Below the pieces are notes generated by a model. The model worked only from the letters and a program-made list of their open reading frames with translations. It made no database searches and was not told the origin of the DNA. This document shows positions 34,249 to 43,670 of a stretch of 64,000 nucleotides of DNA, in pieces; position 1 is the stretch's first letter; each line of letters opens with the position of its first letter. Source of the DNA: Annulohypoxylon bovei var. microspora (Eukaryota > Ascomycota > Sordariomycetes > Xylariales > Hypoxylaceae); contig MU405311.1 of NCBI GenBank assembly GCA_022836615.1, positions 81,561 through 145,560 on the forward strand, given 5' to 3'. The position numbers were made by a program, and so were the translations under genes.

Positions 34249-36439
34249 TTATATCCTCGTAATTTCAACCCTAGCCCTTTCGAAGACCTTGTGATGCACC
34301 ATGCCTCCCTTGCTCAACTCCTGATCTGTTACCTTCGGCGGAAATAGCGCCATCCGAGCATACGTACCCGCGCCTCTCCTTTTCGAGAGGTACCCTGGGT
34401 TGATCACTAGAACACTCTCCACGACCTAGTTTATGTTAGCGGCCAAGGTTGATACTCGTAGCAGATGATCGGAGACGTTCTTACCTTTGCAAAGGGCGGC
34501 AGAGCGCTCGGTACAATCATGACATCCGGCCGTACATCCATCATCTCGCCGAGTTTTAGATAACTTGTGTCAAGTATAGCACCGGTGGGTAAGCCGTCTG
34601 CCGTGCCCACTTTTGGCAGCTTCTGCCGGTCTACAGGGGGGAAGATTGGGAAGTAATGCCGCTGCTCGACCAAATACCTAGAAGTTCGTGAAAATAAGTT
34701 GGGTTCTGAAGTCCGACCACCAACCAGTTCCTCCTGACGTAGATCCCAGAGGACATCCTGGGATGAAATCCCGAGTAGCATCTCGTTGATGAAGAGCGTC
34801 ATGGGATTGCCGACTATACGTGCAGCCTTAGGGAGTCCTAGATCTTTCCTCAGGATGATATCTTGTGGCCAGGATACGTGTTTGTCGATAACATCACGTA
34901 CGGATGGTATCAAGAGAATGGTGATGGTAGGGTTAGATGCAACAAGTCGGTTTAAGGCTGGGGAAATCATGTATTTGAAAACAGTAGACATCGTCGCAGA
35001 GTCAAGGTCTACTCCCGCATCTTCTGGGAGATCAAAATCACCTGTGGCAATTAAGGGGTGGTCGACATCAATAAACGGCCCCGTTAAAATTAGAGAGTCG
35101 GCGCATGTATCTGCTGCTCGGCTGCAAAGGGTATGGAGGGGCTCGAAGTCGAGGTTGTCGTCGGCCGAATAAGGGCCTGAGCCGATGATCACATTCAATG
35201 GTGCCGGTTCGTCGTCCGACTCCATCACATCTGGCCCACCCCGAAGCCTTTCCCGATGAGCCTCGATGGCCGCCGGAGAGGACGCAGCGTTAGGAAGCAA
35301 AGGCATTTCGAGCACTTCTTGAACGACAAACTCTTTGCCGGACGAATTGATACCCCTGAACGCAACAATTTGTCCCGGGAAAAACTGGAAGCGACCATTG
35401 AGCTTTTGCAGATTCAGGGGAATTCTCAGACCTCCCCCAGTCCTCCTCGAAGTCTCCAAGACAAGAGACGCTGCATTTAGTTTGCCTTCCGAAGAATCCG
35501 ACGCGATTCGGCCGACGGCGACAATTTCAGTGGTGCTTTGGCTAGCTGCGCTGCCAAATTCGCCCTCGTCTATATTATTTTGGTCTCTCACAAGTGATAA
35601 AAACTCGTCTATCCGGTCGTCCAAAATCTCGGATGCCTCTGAGGATTTCATGGCAAGTGTTTTATAGCCCAACTTTTTAAGATCTGATGCCGCATTCAAT
35701 TTGATGCGAGACTCTGCATAAGGTACGATCAAAGGCTCCGGTGGTTTAAGATGCTCGTTTAGCACCTCTATTACCTCTCCGGGGTTGGGTCGATCATTAA
35801 AGGATGCCGCTCTACAATTTCTTAGTATATTTGAACGCAGAAGATATTAAATGAGACCTACGAGACAATATTCATAGAGTCTAACTGATTCTCTATTTTC
35901 AAAGGGGTCTGACTCTTATAGTCAGGTGAGCTGCTGAGAATATTGTTCTTCACTCTTGTTATAGACGGAGTCTCAAGTTGATTTCGCCTCTTGGAGGCAC
36001 TCTTGGTGAACTTCCCCGTAGCTGGAGTGTTAGGGACCATTCCTTCCAACCTATGTGATGTTAGTCTCGTACTAATTCACGTTACCGACATATTGAAGAT
36101 AACCGCTTACATGCCGTAGACATCGCTGGTGTTCTTGACAGCATTGCGCGGCGTTCCACTTGAGCGCTTCTCCGTCTTGATATGGACTTGGTGCGATCGG
36201 TTGCTCCGCTCCAAGGCATCTTGGATATCTTGTTTAAGGGCCCGTAGACTTTCGACGGACATACTGTTTCCATCCATATCCATTTTGATACAGTATGACT
36301 CCCATTTAAAATACAAGTCTTGGACCGATAGTGAATGCATCCGCATGATAGATCGCAGCTCGGAGACGACATCGGGCTCGAGATCCTTGTTCGGCATGCC
36401 GAACTGTTCGTTCAACTCTTGCAAGTCTGCTTCCGCCAT
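34249..36439 (-). CDS. POL12: DNA polymerase alpha B-subunit (Pol12)
   Basis: Four exons: 36439-36111, 36050-35862, 35811-34485 and 34425-34249, with introns of 60, 50 and 59 bp, encode 673 aa. Exon 1 holds the N-terminal helical domain (MAEADLQELNEQFG, LSVQDLYFKWESY). Exon 2 is a basic, Ser/Thr-rich linker with TPATGKF and SPDYKSQTPLK. Exon 3 has the OB fold (GRFQFFPGQIVAFRG) and the inactive phosphoesterase domain (LNVIIGSGPYSADDNL, LILTGPFIDVDHP, ILLIPSVRDV). Exon 4 completes with VLVINPGYLSKRRGAGTYAR. It links Pol alpha-primase to the replication fork. Upstream, ACGCGC (36571) and ACGCGT (36600) resemble MCB boxes 130-165 bp from the ATG. Divergent from the Sec14-like gene. Confidence 0.95.
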
Positions 36440-36949
36440 GGTGTTTATTTCAACAACTTGGACTTTGTGGAAGCAATCATACGGGAATTTAAATCCGCCA
36501 GTGCCGAGTGCTAAATTCTCCTCTTGTTTCTCTTGTTTCTCTCCGCATTAGATGATTTGAAGGGCTCGAGACGCGCTTTTTCAAAGTTAGACAAGTCAGA
36601 CGCGTCTAAAGATTGTTCGTGTTAAGTGGTTTATTTACTAAATGGGGAAACGTTCCAATTTTTAAGGCAGGCACTAAATGGTACGTACTTGCAGCAGCAC
36701 TTGCCCAAAGATCTAGCGCTATTCAAGCAGGGATCCAGGGGTCGGGATCCACCTTCCGTGTTACTTAGTGTAGATTGCTATGTTGGATAGGCCAAGCCAA
36801 TAACCAGCACCGCCTCTCAATATCCATCTTGGGAGAGAGCTTTGTTTAACTACACCGCAGAGTCTCTTCATTTTCCTTTTGCTTTGGACTTTTTATCCAT
36901 TTTAGACCGTTTGGTTTGGGTTGTTTGTTTTTTACGTATCAGAATCAGG
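36440..36949. promoter_or_regulatory. Divergent POL12/Sec14-like promoter with MCB-like site
   Basis: A 510-bp spacer. ACGCGT at 36600-36605 and ACGCGC at 36571-36576 sit on the POL12 side. The Sec14-like side has a CT-rich run just before its ATG, as is common in fungal 5' UTRs. Confidence 0.45.
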
Positions 36950-38025
36950 ATGTCTACCTCAAAGGTAGCAACAGCGTCTAAAAGCGCGGAGCCCTCAATT
37001 CTCGAAGAGAAAAACGAGTCCGGTATGCTCCAGACACCGCTCTCAGATCCTACCGCAGCCAGTGTCGCACCGGAGAAGCCGGCTCTCACTAATAGCCAAA
37101 AATCTAAATATGACTGGCTTCTAAAACAAGTGCAGGGCTGGACAGAGGTTCATTCCAAGGAAAAGGCTGGCCCTTTGACTGATAGCGAGAAGATGTGGCT
37201 CACAAGAGAATGTCTTCTGAGATATCTAAGAGCCACCAAGTGGCATGAGAAGGAATCCGAGAAACGTCTACAAGAGACCCTCGCCTGGCGAAGGGAGTAT
37301 GGAGTCGAGGAGTTGACTGCGGACCAAATCGGTCCCGAGAATGCGACTGGGAAACAAATCTTGTTGGGTTATGACAAGCATTGCCGTCCCTGCCATTACC
37401 TGAACCCAGGACGCCAGAACACGGATGTATCCCCTCGACAAGTTCAACACCTTGTTTTCATGGTTGAACGAGTCGTCGAGCTCATGCCAGCTCAGCAAGA
37501 AACTCTAAGCCTTCTCATCAATTTCAAGTCGGGCAAAAACCGCACAAATACGGCTCCCGGCATTGGCCAAGGTCGCGAGGTCCTACATATTCTCCAAACC
37601 CACTATCCCGAGAGGCTCGGGAGAGCGATGATCATCAATGGTGAGCTTCTATCATAATGAAGTTTCACGTAGAATTTGCTAATTCAAATCTAGTTCCGTG
37701 GGTTGTATGGGGTTTCTTCAAACTTATAACACCATTCATCGATCCGTTGACAAGGGAGAAGCTCAAGTTCAACGAAGATATGACGCAATTCGTACCAAAG
37801 GAGCAGCTATGGACAGAGTACCCAGGAGGCGAGCTACAGTTTGAGTACAACCACGATACCTACTGGCCTGCGTTACAGAAGCTATGTGCCGAGAAACGAG
37901 CCGAGCAGGTGAGGAGATGGGAGGCGGGAGGCAAACAGATCGGTGAGAAGGAGGACTACCTCAAGGGTCACGACGCCCAAGGAGTGTCACCACCACCTGG
38001 ATATTCTAGCGAGACAAACAATTAA
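36950..38025 (+). CDS. Sec14-like (CRAL-TRIO) phosphatidylinositol transfer protein, Pdr16/Pdr17 type
   Basis: Exons 36950-37640 and 37694-38025 (intron 37641-37693, 53 bp, phase 1) encode 340 aa. A polar N-terminus of about 80 residues precedes the CRAL-TRIO-N motif (LTRECLLRYLRATKWHEKES) and the lipid-binding domain ([68 protein letters not shown]). The pattern LRYLRATKW plus TLAWRREYG is that of the yeast Pdr16/Pdr17 (Sfh3/Sfh4) group, which moves phosphatidylinositol and affects sterol levels and azole tolerance. The start is the first in-frame ATG; the frame is open for 36 codons before it but lacks an ATG. Confidence 0.9.
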
Positions 38026-38582
38026 AATAACAACAGTCGAGGCAAATCGGGAGTCTCGTCAGTCGGGAGGGAACTCGGATATGTGAATACGGTGAGGGTT
38101 TGAAAATTATTATAGTGGGAAGGATAGAGTGAGGGGCAATGAGGATTGATCTTATAGCTATATACCTAGCCAGGCATGTCAATATGAACTAATACTTTTG
38201 TATGCGCCCAAATTAAGTTACAAGATGGCTCTGAAGCTGATCCTATGTCTACATAATCCCATGCATTGTCTATGGAAGTGCTTAGTACCCATGGAAGTCT
38301 TGTTAAAGTGAAGTATACACTTCTAAGGTTAGGGTGTCTACAGGCTTGAAGATAACTTAAATGTACCGGTACCCCGATGCCCCAAATTGAGGGAGGGGAG
38401 CTCCACACTTAACCTAACCTTACAGAAGCTGCAGAAGGAGCACCTAGAATTACTAGAAACATCGAACTTCCATCACTACCAATACGCAAATATTCAATAA
38501 AACGCACCTACCTAGTAACTAAGAACCGTACACCACCACATGCCTCGCAATACACCAAGGCGCGATTAATCCTAGCGAAACG
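38026..38582. other. Intergenic, upstream of TRS31
   Basis: A 557-bp tandem spacer without recognisable genes. It ends in a pyrimidine/AC-rich leader before the TRS31 ATG. Confidence 0.5.
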
Positions 38583-39407
38583 ATGTCCAATCTCCAGCCC
38601 GCAAAGGGCAACGGCAAAGACCTGCCAGGGCTGCGGTACCCGACGAACGGCAAGACCATCTACCACCGACCGCTCAACCGCACCAAGACCGCCGAGCTCA
38701 GCGGCTCCAGCTTCGCCTACCTGTTCTCCGAGATGGTGGGCTACGCCTCCAAGAAGATAGAGAGTATCCAAGACCTTGAAAAGCGGTAAGTGAGGCGCGG
38801 GGTTTTCTGTTCGAGCACACCTGAGGCGAGCTAGCTCGTCTGCTTTCTACATATATATGCCTACCTACCCAAGAAAAGTATCCATACATCTTCACCTACC
38901 TACCCAGACAGCGCAGGGTATGTACGTCACTAACACCGCTCTCCCCGCCCTTCCAGGCTCAACGCGCAAGGCCACCCGATCGGGCTCAAGCTGCTGGACC
39001 TGCTGCTGTACCGGGAGGCGCCGCGGTTGCAGACGCGGGCGCTCAACATCATCACGCTACTGCACTTCATCAAGATCAACGTGTGGCAGCACCTGTTCGG
39101 GCGGGCGGCCGACGGGCTCGAGAAGTCGTCGGACCCGGCCAAGCCCGACGAGTACATGATCATCGACAACGAGCCGCTCGTCAACCGCTACGTCAGCGTC
39201 CCCAAGGACATGAGCCAGCTCAACTGCGCCGCCTACGTCGCCGGCATCGTCGAGGGCGTCTGCGACGGCTCCGCCTTCCCCGCTCGTGTTACTGCTCATA
39301 GCGTTGGGAAGCAGGAGGACGGCGAGATGTGGCCCGGCCGCACCGTCTTCTTGGTCAAGTTCGCGCCCGAGGTCATGGAGAGGGAGGGCTTCCTGGGGAA
39401 GGGCTAA
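38583..39407 (+). CDS. TRS31: TRAPP complex subunit Trs31 (TRAPPC5)
   Basis: Exons 38583-38785 and 38957-39407 (intron 38786-38956, 171 bp, phase 2) encode 217 aa. The N-terminus has TIYHRPLNRTKTAELSGSSFAYLFSEMV, the Bet3-like fold start typical of TRAPPC5. Exon 2 has GLKLLDLLLYRE, TRALNIITLLHFIKINVWQHLFGR, DEYMIIDNEPLVNRYVSVP and LNCAAYVAGIVEGVCDGSAFPARVTAH, a strong family signature. Trs31 is a core subunit of TRAPP complexes, the Ypt1/Rab1 exchange factor for ER-Golgi traffic. The coding part is very GC-rich, and the intron is the longest among the housekeeping genes here. Confidence 0.95.
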
Positions 39408-39739
39408 GATAGCATTATCGTCTTGACAAATCGGTGAGATTGGGGGTGGTCATTCTAGCATTGCATGGCGTTCGGGACGGTTGGTGGGGGGTTCGGATAG
39501 ATTCACTTTTCACACGGGGGCACGATATCACGGGATAGAGGCGAGGATGGGCATCGTCAAGACAATGTCAAAATTCATTCGCAGTGAGCGGCCCAGAAGC
39601 ATAGTGACACTACGCCCGTTCGCCGATGTTGGCTCCGGTTCTACCCATAGATACTCCTAATACGCCTATCATGCCGCACAGCCATTGAATACTAAGCTAC
39701 CCATACGTATCATGCAATCCCACAAGCACACTCGTCGCC
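39408..39739. other. Convergent spacer
   Basis: 332 bp of 3' flanking DNA between TRS31 and the small minus-strand gene. Nothing else was seen. Confidence 0.5.
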
Positions 39740-40137
39740 TCACCGCGGCAGTCCCTTGTACTTCTTGACACCCCTCCCGCCGCCTCTGCCAGCCCCTCCG
39801 ACCTTCTCCGACACGGGGCCCTTCCCCATTAGCTCAGCCAGGCCCAAGTCCTTCCACGCGGGCTCCCTGTTCCGCTGGGTGGCCTTCTGGATACCGAAGG
39901 CGGCGTGCTGGTCGGGCACGACGTCGTCTTCGTCCTCGGGGTTGATGGGCTGGTACTGCGGCGGCACGTAGATCTCGTCGTCCGGCAGCCGGTCCTTGCA
40001 GAAGTCCTCGAACATGTCCGCGTCGCGCGAGCTCTGCATGTGCACGTACGTGTAGCAGCCGTCCTTGTTCTGCATTCGCGGTTAGTTGAGCTGGCTGCTG
40101 GCTGTGTTATGCGTGTATGTTAGAGGGGTAATACCAT
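39740..40137 (-). CDS. Small conserved-looking protein with a probable ATG-only first exon
   Basis: The open part (40069-39740) encodes NKDGCYTYVHMQSSRDADMF, then DEIYVPPQYQPINPEDEDD, a WKDLGLAELMGKGP block and a Gly/Arg-rich end (GGAGRGGGRGVKKYKGLPR). Just upstream a CTAAC branch motif and GCAG acceptor (40071-40070) imply an intron. A matching donor GTATTA lies at 40134, right after an ATG at 40137-40135. Spliced, the protein is 110 aa with a first coding exon of exactly one codon. The alternative is to start at the ATG at 40075, which overlaps the acceptor, giving 111 aa. Low hydrophobicity, no signal peptide. I do not recognise its function; the Gly/Arg-rich tail could bind RNA. Confidence 0.65.
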
Positions 40138-41516
40138 TGTTGCGGTAGGCTCTCGCGGTTGTTCTGTGTTCTTCAGGGTTTGCTTGCTTGGGAAGCAGAT
40201 AGCACCGGAATCGTAAAGCTATTGTTGATATGGAAGCGATGGAAGCAATGCTTGAAGCTTCATAAGAAGTACCTGGGTACGAAGATTAAGGTGGGATGCA
40301 TTACAGTGGATTAAAGTGGGATGTATTGATCTAATGTGGGGCTAGCTAGTACCGGTACTTTGGGAGTTCAACGCCAATGCCTTAGCTGGGATTATCGTTA
40401 ACTTCAACTCATCCCTTACATGATATCTATACCTTAATTCAAGTGCGGTAGCTTTCCTTCGTTACTATTTCTACGAGTTCTGTACAATTTATGAAGTTCA
40501 CATCGTCAATGTTTCGCTTCCACTCACGGGAGGTTGCATATATGGATATCTTGTGGTTTGCTCGAGATTGTTAATGGCTGGCCAAGGTTATCACTATCAT
40601 TCAGTGTTGAACATACTCCCGCTTCGTCCCAGCCTCTTCCGTGGAGAATTTGAAGGGCCTCATACACGTCAAAGACCACGGTCTAGGGTGCCGGTTTTAT
40701 ATTTACTCGACTAAATAACACTTACGACTTATTATAATACAGCCTGCTCCTTCTTACAAGATATCCTCGAGCGGCACACGGCAAATCTCTCGTCATATAC
40801 TATGGCGTATACGTACATCATGGGTCTTCTACCTACTTTCTTGTCCGGACTTGGGCACCCGAGGCAGTGATTTGCCCCGAGTAGGACATGTCCACAAACC
40901 CATTTAGGCCAAGTTCACAAGCTGTTTGGTGTCACTCGTCAGTCACTAGCTTCTACTGATGATATATCTACCAGTCGCAGGTTGTACTACCCGATCGAGC
41001 AACTCCTTGTGATGCCCCTTAGCGAAGTTCACGAGAAAATGTGTTACGGGATCATATTCAGTCGGAAATTAGGGGTATGATTAGTTGGTGATGAGACACA
41101 TACGATAGGTTTCAAGGGAGCGTGTCCCGTCGAAATATCCGTCCTCGATATATTCGAAGAAGCATGGGTTTAAAACATATCCATTTTCATAATTTACCCA
41201 TATCCTACCTAGGTAGGTATGTAATTGATTATGTGTGTATTCGATTCTAGGACTGTAGGTACCTAGTTAGGTATTGGAAGGAGATCCATTAGTAGGGTCT
41301 ATCGTGGAATTACTCATTGAATTACACACAGTTGGATATTTCAGAAGGAAGGAAAGTGTGTCAATCATAATTTTATCGTGTATTGTTGCCTTGATATGAT
41401 TCAAGGATCATCTTCTGGCAAAAGTTCAACCATAAACCCTAAGACACCTTTCAAAGACCCTGTTTCAACCTATCCCCCGTACATCCCAAACGAATTTCAC
41501 ATGCTTGGACTGATGC
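40138..41516. other. Gene-free, AT-rich spacer
   Basis: 1.4 kb without supported genes. TAGGTA-type motifs lie near 41208-41222 and 41256-41275. It marks the transition from the dense housekeeping block to the gene-sparse region. Confidence 0.5.
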
Positions 41517-42100
41517 TTAAGTCAGATAGACGCCAATTCCGTAGCTTCGATCAAGGTACCATCCTCGGAGACCGTTGGAAATGCACTCGGTCATGACAGA
41601 ATCGATCATGAACTGGGCGGCGGTAGAAGGAGATATGACAGAAGTTCCGTCTTTCTGAGGACAGACAGACGCAGTGCAGTTGCCGTTCCATGTCTCGTAA
41701 CAGCCCTCGACCAGCTTGACTGTGATGTCGCCTTGAACGGCCTGAAGCTTCGTGATGCAGCCCTTGCAATCCTCGGACGATGGGGTGGGGTCCTCAAATG
41801 TGTGTTAGCAAATAACTTGCGTCATTTATGTTGCGTTTGTCTAAAGGTGTTGCTTACATTGGTGGGCGATGGCTTGTAGCAGCGGTGGACGGCGGTCTGG
41901 CTCTGGCGCTGCTTGAGATGCTCGGCGGCGGAATCGGCAAACATTTTGGCGAGAGGGAAGGGAGCCGTGCAATCACGTCGGGCTGATAAATATGTGAATT
42001 GAGTTTCTCGTTCAATCGCAGGTGAAATAGCGGCGGCGGCAGTTAGATCAAGGAGGCCAGTAGCGGCCATGGCCAAGATAGACGTTCGCAAGAGAAACAT
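41517..42100 (-). CDS. Small secreted cysteine-rich protein A
   Basis: Exons 42100-41858 and 41792-41517 (intron 41793-41857, 65 bp, phase 0) encode 172 aa; the second exon lacks an ATG and so is not an obvious ORF. The N-terminus is a signal peptide (MFLLRTSILAMAATGLLDL, cleavage probably after TAAAA). The mature chain has eight cysteines: C44, C74, C90, C93, C112, C120, C125, C151. From C90 the spacing is x21-C-x7-C-x4-C-x25-C, ending CISNGLRGWY. Exactly this spacing (27 for the last gap), and the intron position just after the CY pair, recur in protein B 1 kb away, so the two are paralogues. No known domain recognised. An extracellular, possibly host- or niche-interacting role is inference from type only. 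Confidence 0.8.
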
Positions 42101-43103
42101 GATGAATCCCGTCAACCGATGTTGTGTCTGTGGATGGGTAATGACGATGGTGGTGGTTTGAAAAGATTTGTGTATTGGGTACGAATCACGAACCTTAGAA
42201 GTTGGTTTGAGGAATTTAGATATAGTTGTTTGCTTTCAATGTTCTAATTTAGGTATGACCCCTGGGGGTTTGTAAGTGGGAAACGACAACTAATAGTACA
42301 CTTGTGTGCCTAAAGGGGGGAAGGAACTACCTGAACGACTAACTGAGATTTGATGATGTGAACATCTGAACATCTGAACATCTGAACTTTGAAATTTAAT
42401 TTGATTCCTGTGATCAAATATGGACATGATACAAGCGTACAAATAATGATGTACACTTACGTGCTTCTAGAAGGATGGGATACGCACCATATTGAGATGA
42501 AAACCACTGGGATTCAAGAATACCGGCTATCCATCTATGTAGGTAACGCAACAGTGTTTTACCACGACTGTCTAGGTACTCATTAATGATCGTGTCTATG
42601 GTATCTACAGAACTACAGGCTCTCGACACCACTAATTTTCTGTCATGACACTCATAGCTGTGAAGCGTCGTTAAGTTCCTACCTACTGTGAATACATACT
42701 AGGTATAGATGGACATAAGAATAACTTACGTACCTACCTACCTAAATAAATAAAGACACTGTCTGAATAGGTAGGTAAAGAGGCAGAGAGGTAGCACATA
42801 AGCCCTTAGATACGTCACTTGATAAATTGCACTGACCTCACTGGTTCCACAATTATTATGATATTACCAAGAGCTGTCTTGATATTGTAAAGTTTAGTAT
42901 AGTTAGTTGACATGACCAAAGTATTAAAGCAAATGCTATGGGTACATGTTGACCACCTCTGCGTAAAGAGGCCTTGTTAATTCCCTTAGAAGTTTAACCC
43001 AGTCCAATCCATGGATCTCTGCTAGAATTTTCTTGCCCGAGCTAAATAATAGAAAGCCATTATGATGTTCCTACTTCCCCATCTTGTATTCCAGCTTCTA
43101 GTA
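42101..43103. other. Spacer between the two secreted-protein genes
   Basis: 1.0 kb, AT-rich. It contains a tandem repeat of the 8-mer GAACATCT (about 3.5 copies, 42360-42387) and TAGGTAGGT/ACCTACCTACC runs between 42677 and 42775. It must hold the promoter of protein A. No gene was seen. Confidence 0.5.
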
Positions 43104-43670
43104 CTAAGATACCCATACTCGATACGTACCTTGGTGGCCGTTGAGGTTTTCATTGTCTCCGTAGACCCCCATGCTCCCTTTGCCGATACAGCCATCCAAG
43201 ATCGGACTGGTTATGTAGGTAGCCAACCATGTCCCAGATCGATTGACAGGTCTTGAGACATAGGGCTGAGCACAGAACCGAACCTTGCAAGTTCCCTGGT
43301 TCCATACAGCACAGATATTAGGCCAAAGAGTGTAATCCTTCTGCTTGTCGGCAAGGATGGTGTCAATGATCTTTTGGCAATCTGTAGTGGAGGTATTGGT
43401 GGACTGGTAGAGTAGATTAGTCCTGATAGATGCTGTAGTGGAATAGGAGAGAAAATCTCAACCACTTACACCGTAACAAGTGTAAGCATCTCGCTTCTGA
43501 AGCGAACTAGTCGTAACATCTGTGGCATATGTCACCGCATCTCCAACAGTAGGGTCATCAGTCGTAGTATACGGGACCATAGAAGGAGTTGAGGAGGGTT
43601 CTTCTGCCAACGCCATGTGGAGGAAACCGCTGGAGGCGAGAATAGCCATGATTGCTGTAAGTTTGATCAT
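43104..43670 (-). CDS. Small secreted cysteine-rich protein B
   Basis: Exons 43670-43470 and 43403-43104 (intron 43404-43469, 66 bp, phase 0, donor GTAAGT, acceptor TACCAG after a CTAAT branch) encode 166 aa. The signal peptide MIKLTAIMAILASSGFLHMA is followed by a Ser/Thr/Asp-rich segment ending in LQKR, a Kex2-like processing site. The mature core then starts DAYTCYG. Six cysteines: C65, C76, C98, C106, C111, C139. From C76 the spacing is x21-C-x7-C-x4-C-x27-C, then CIGKGSMGVY, matching protein A. Both share C-x2/3-W before the third gap. A nearer acceptor (43393, after CTACAG) with donor GTGTAAG is an alternative that removes about eight residues. Function unknown. Confidence 0.78.
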
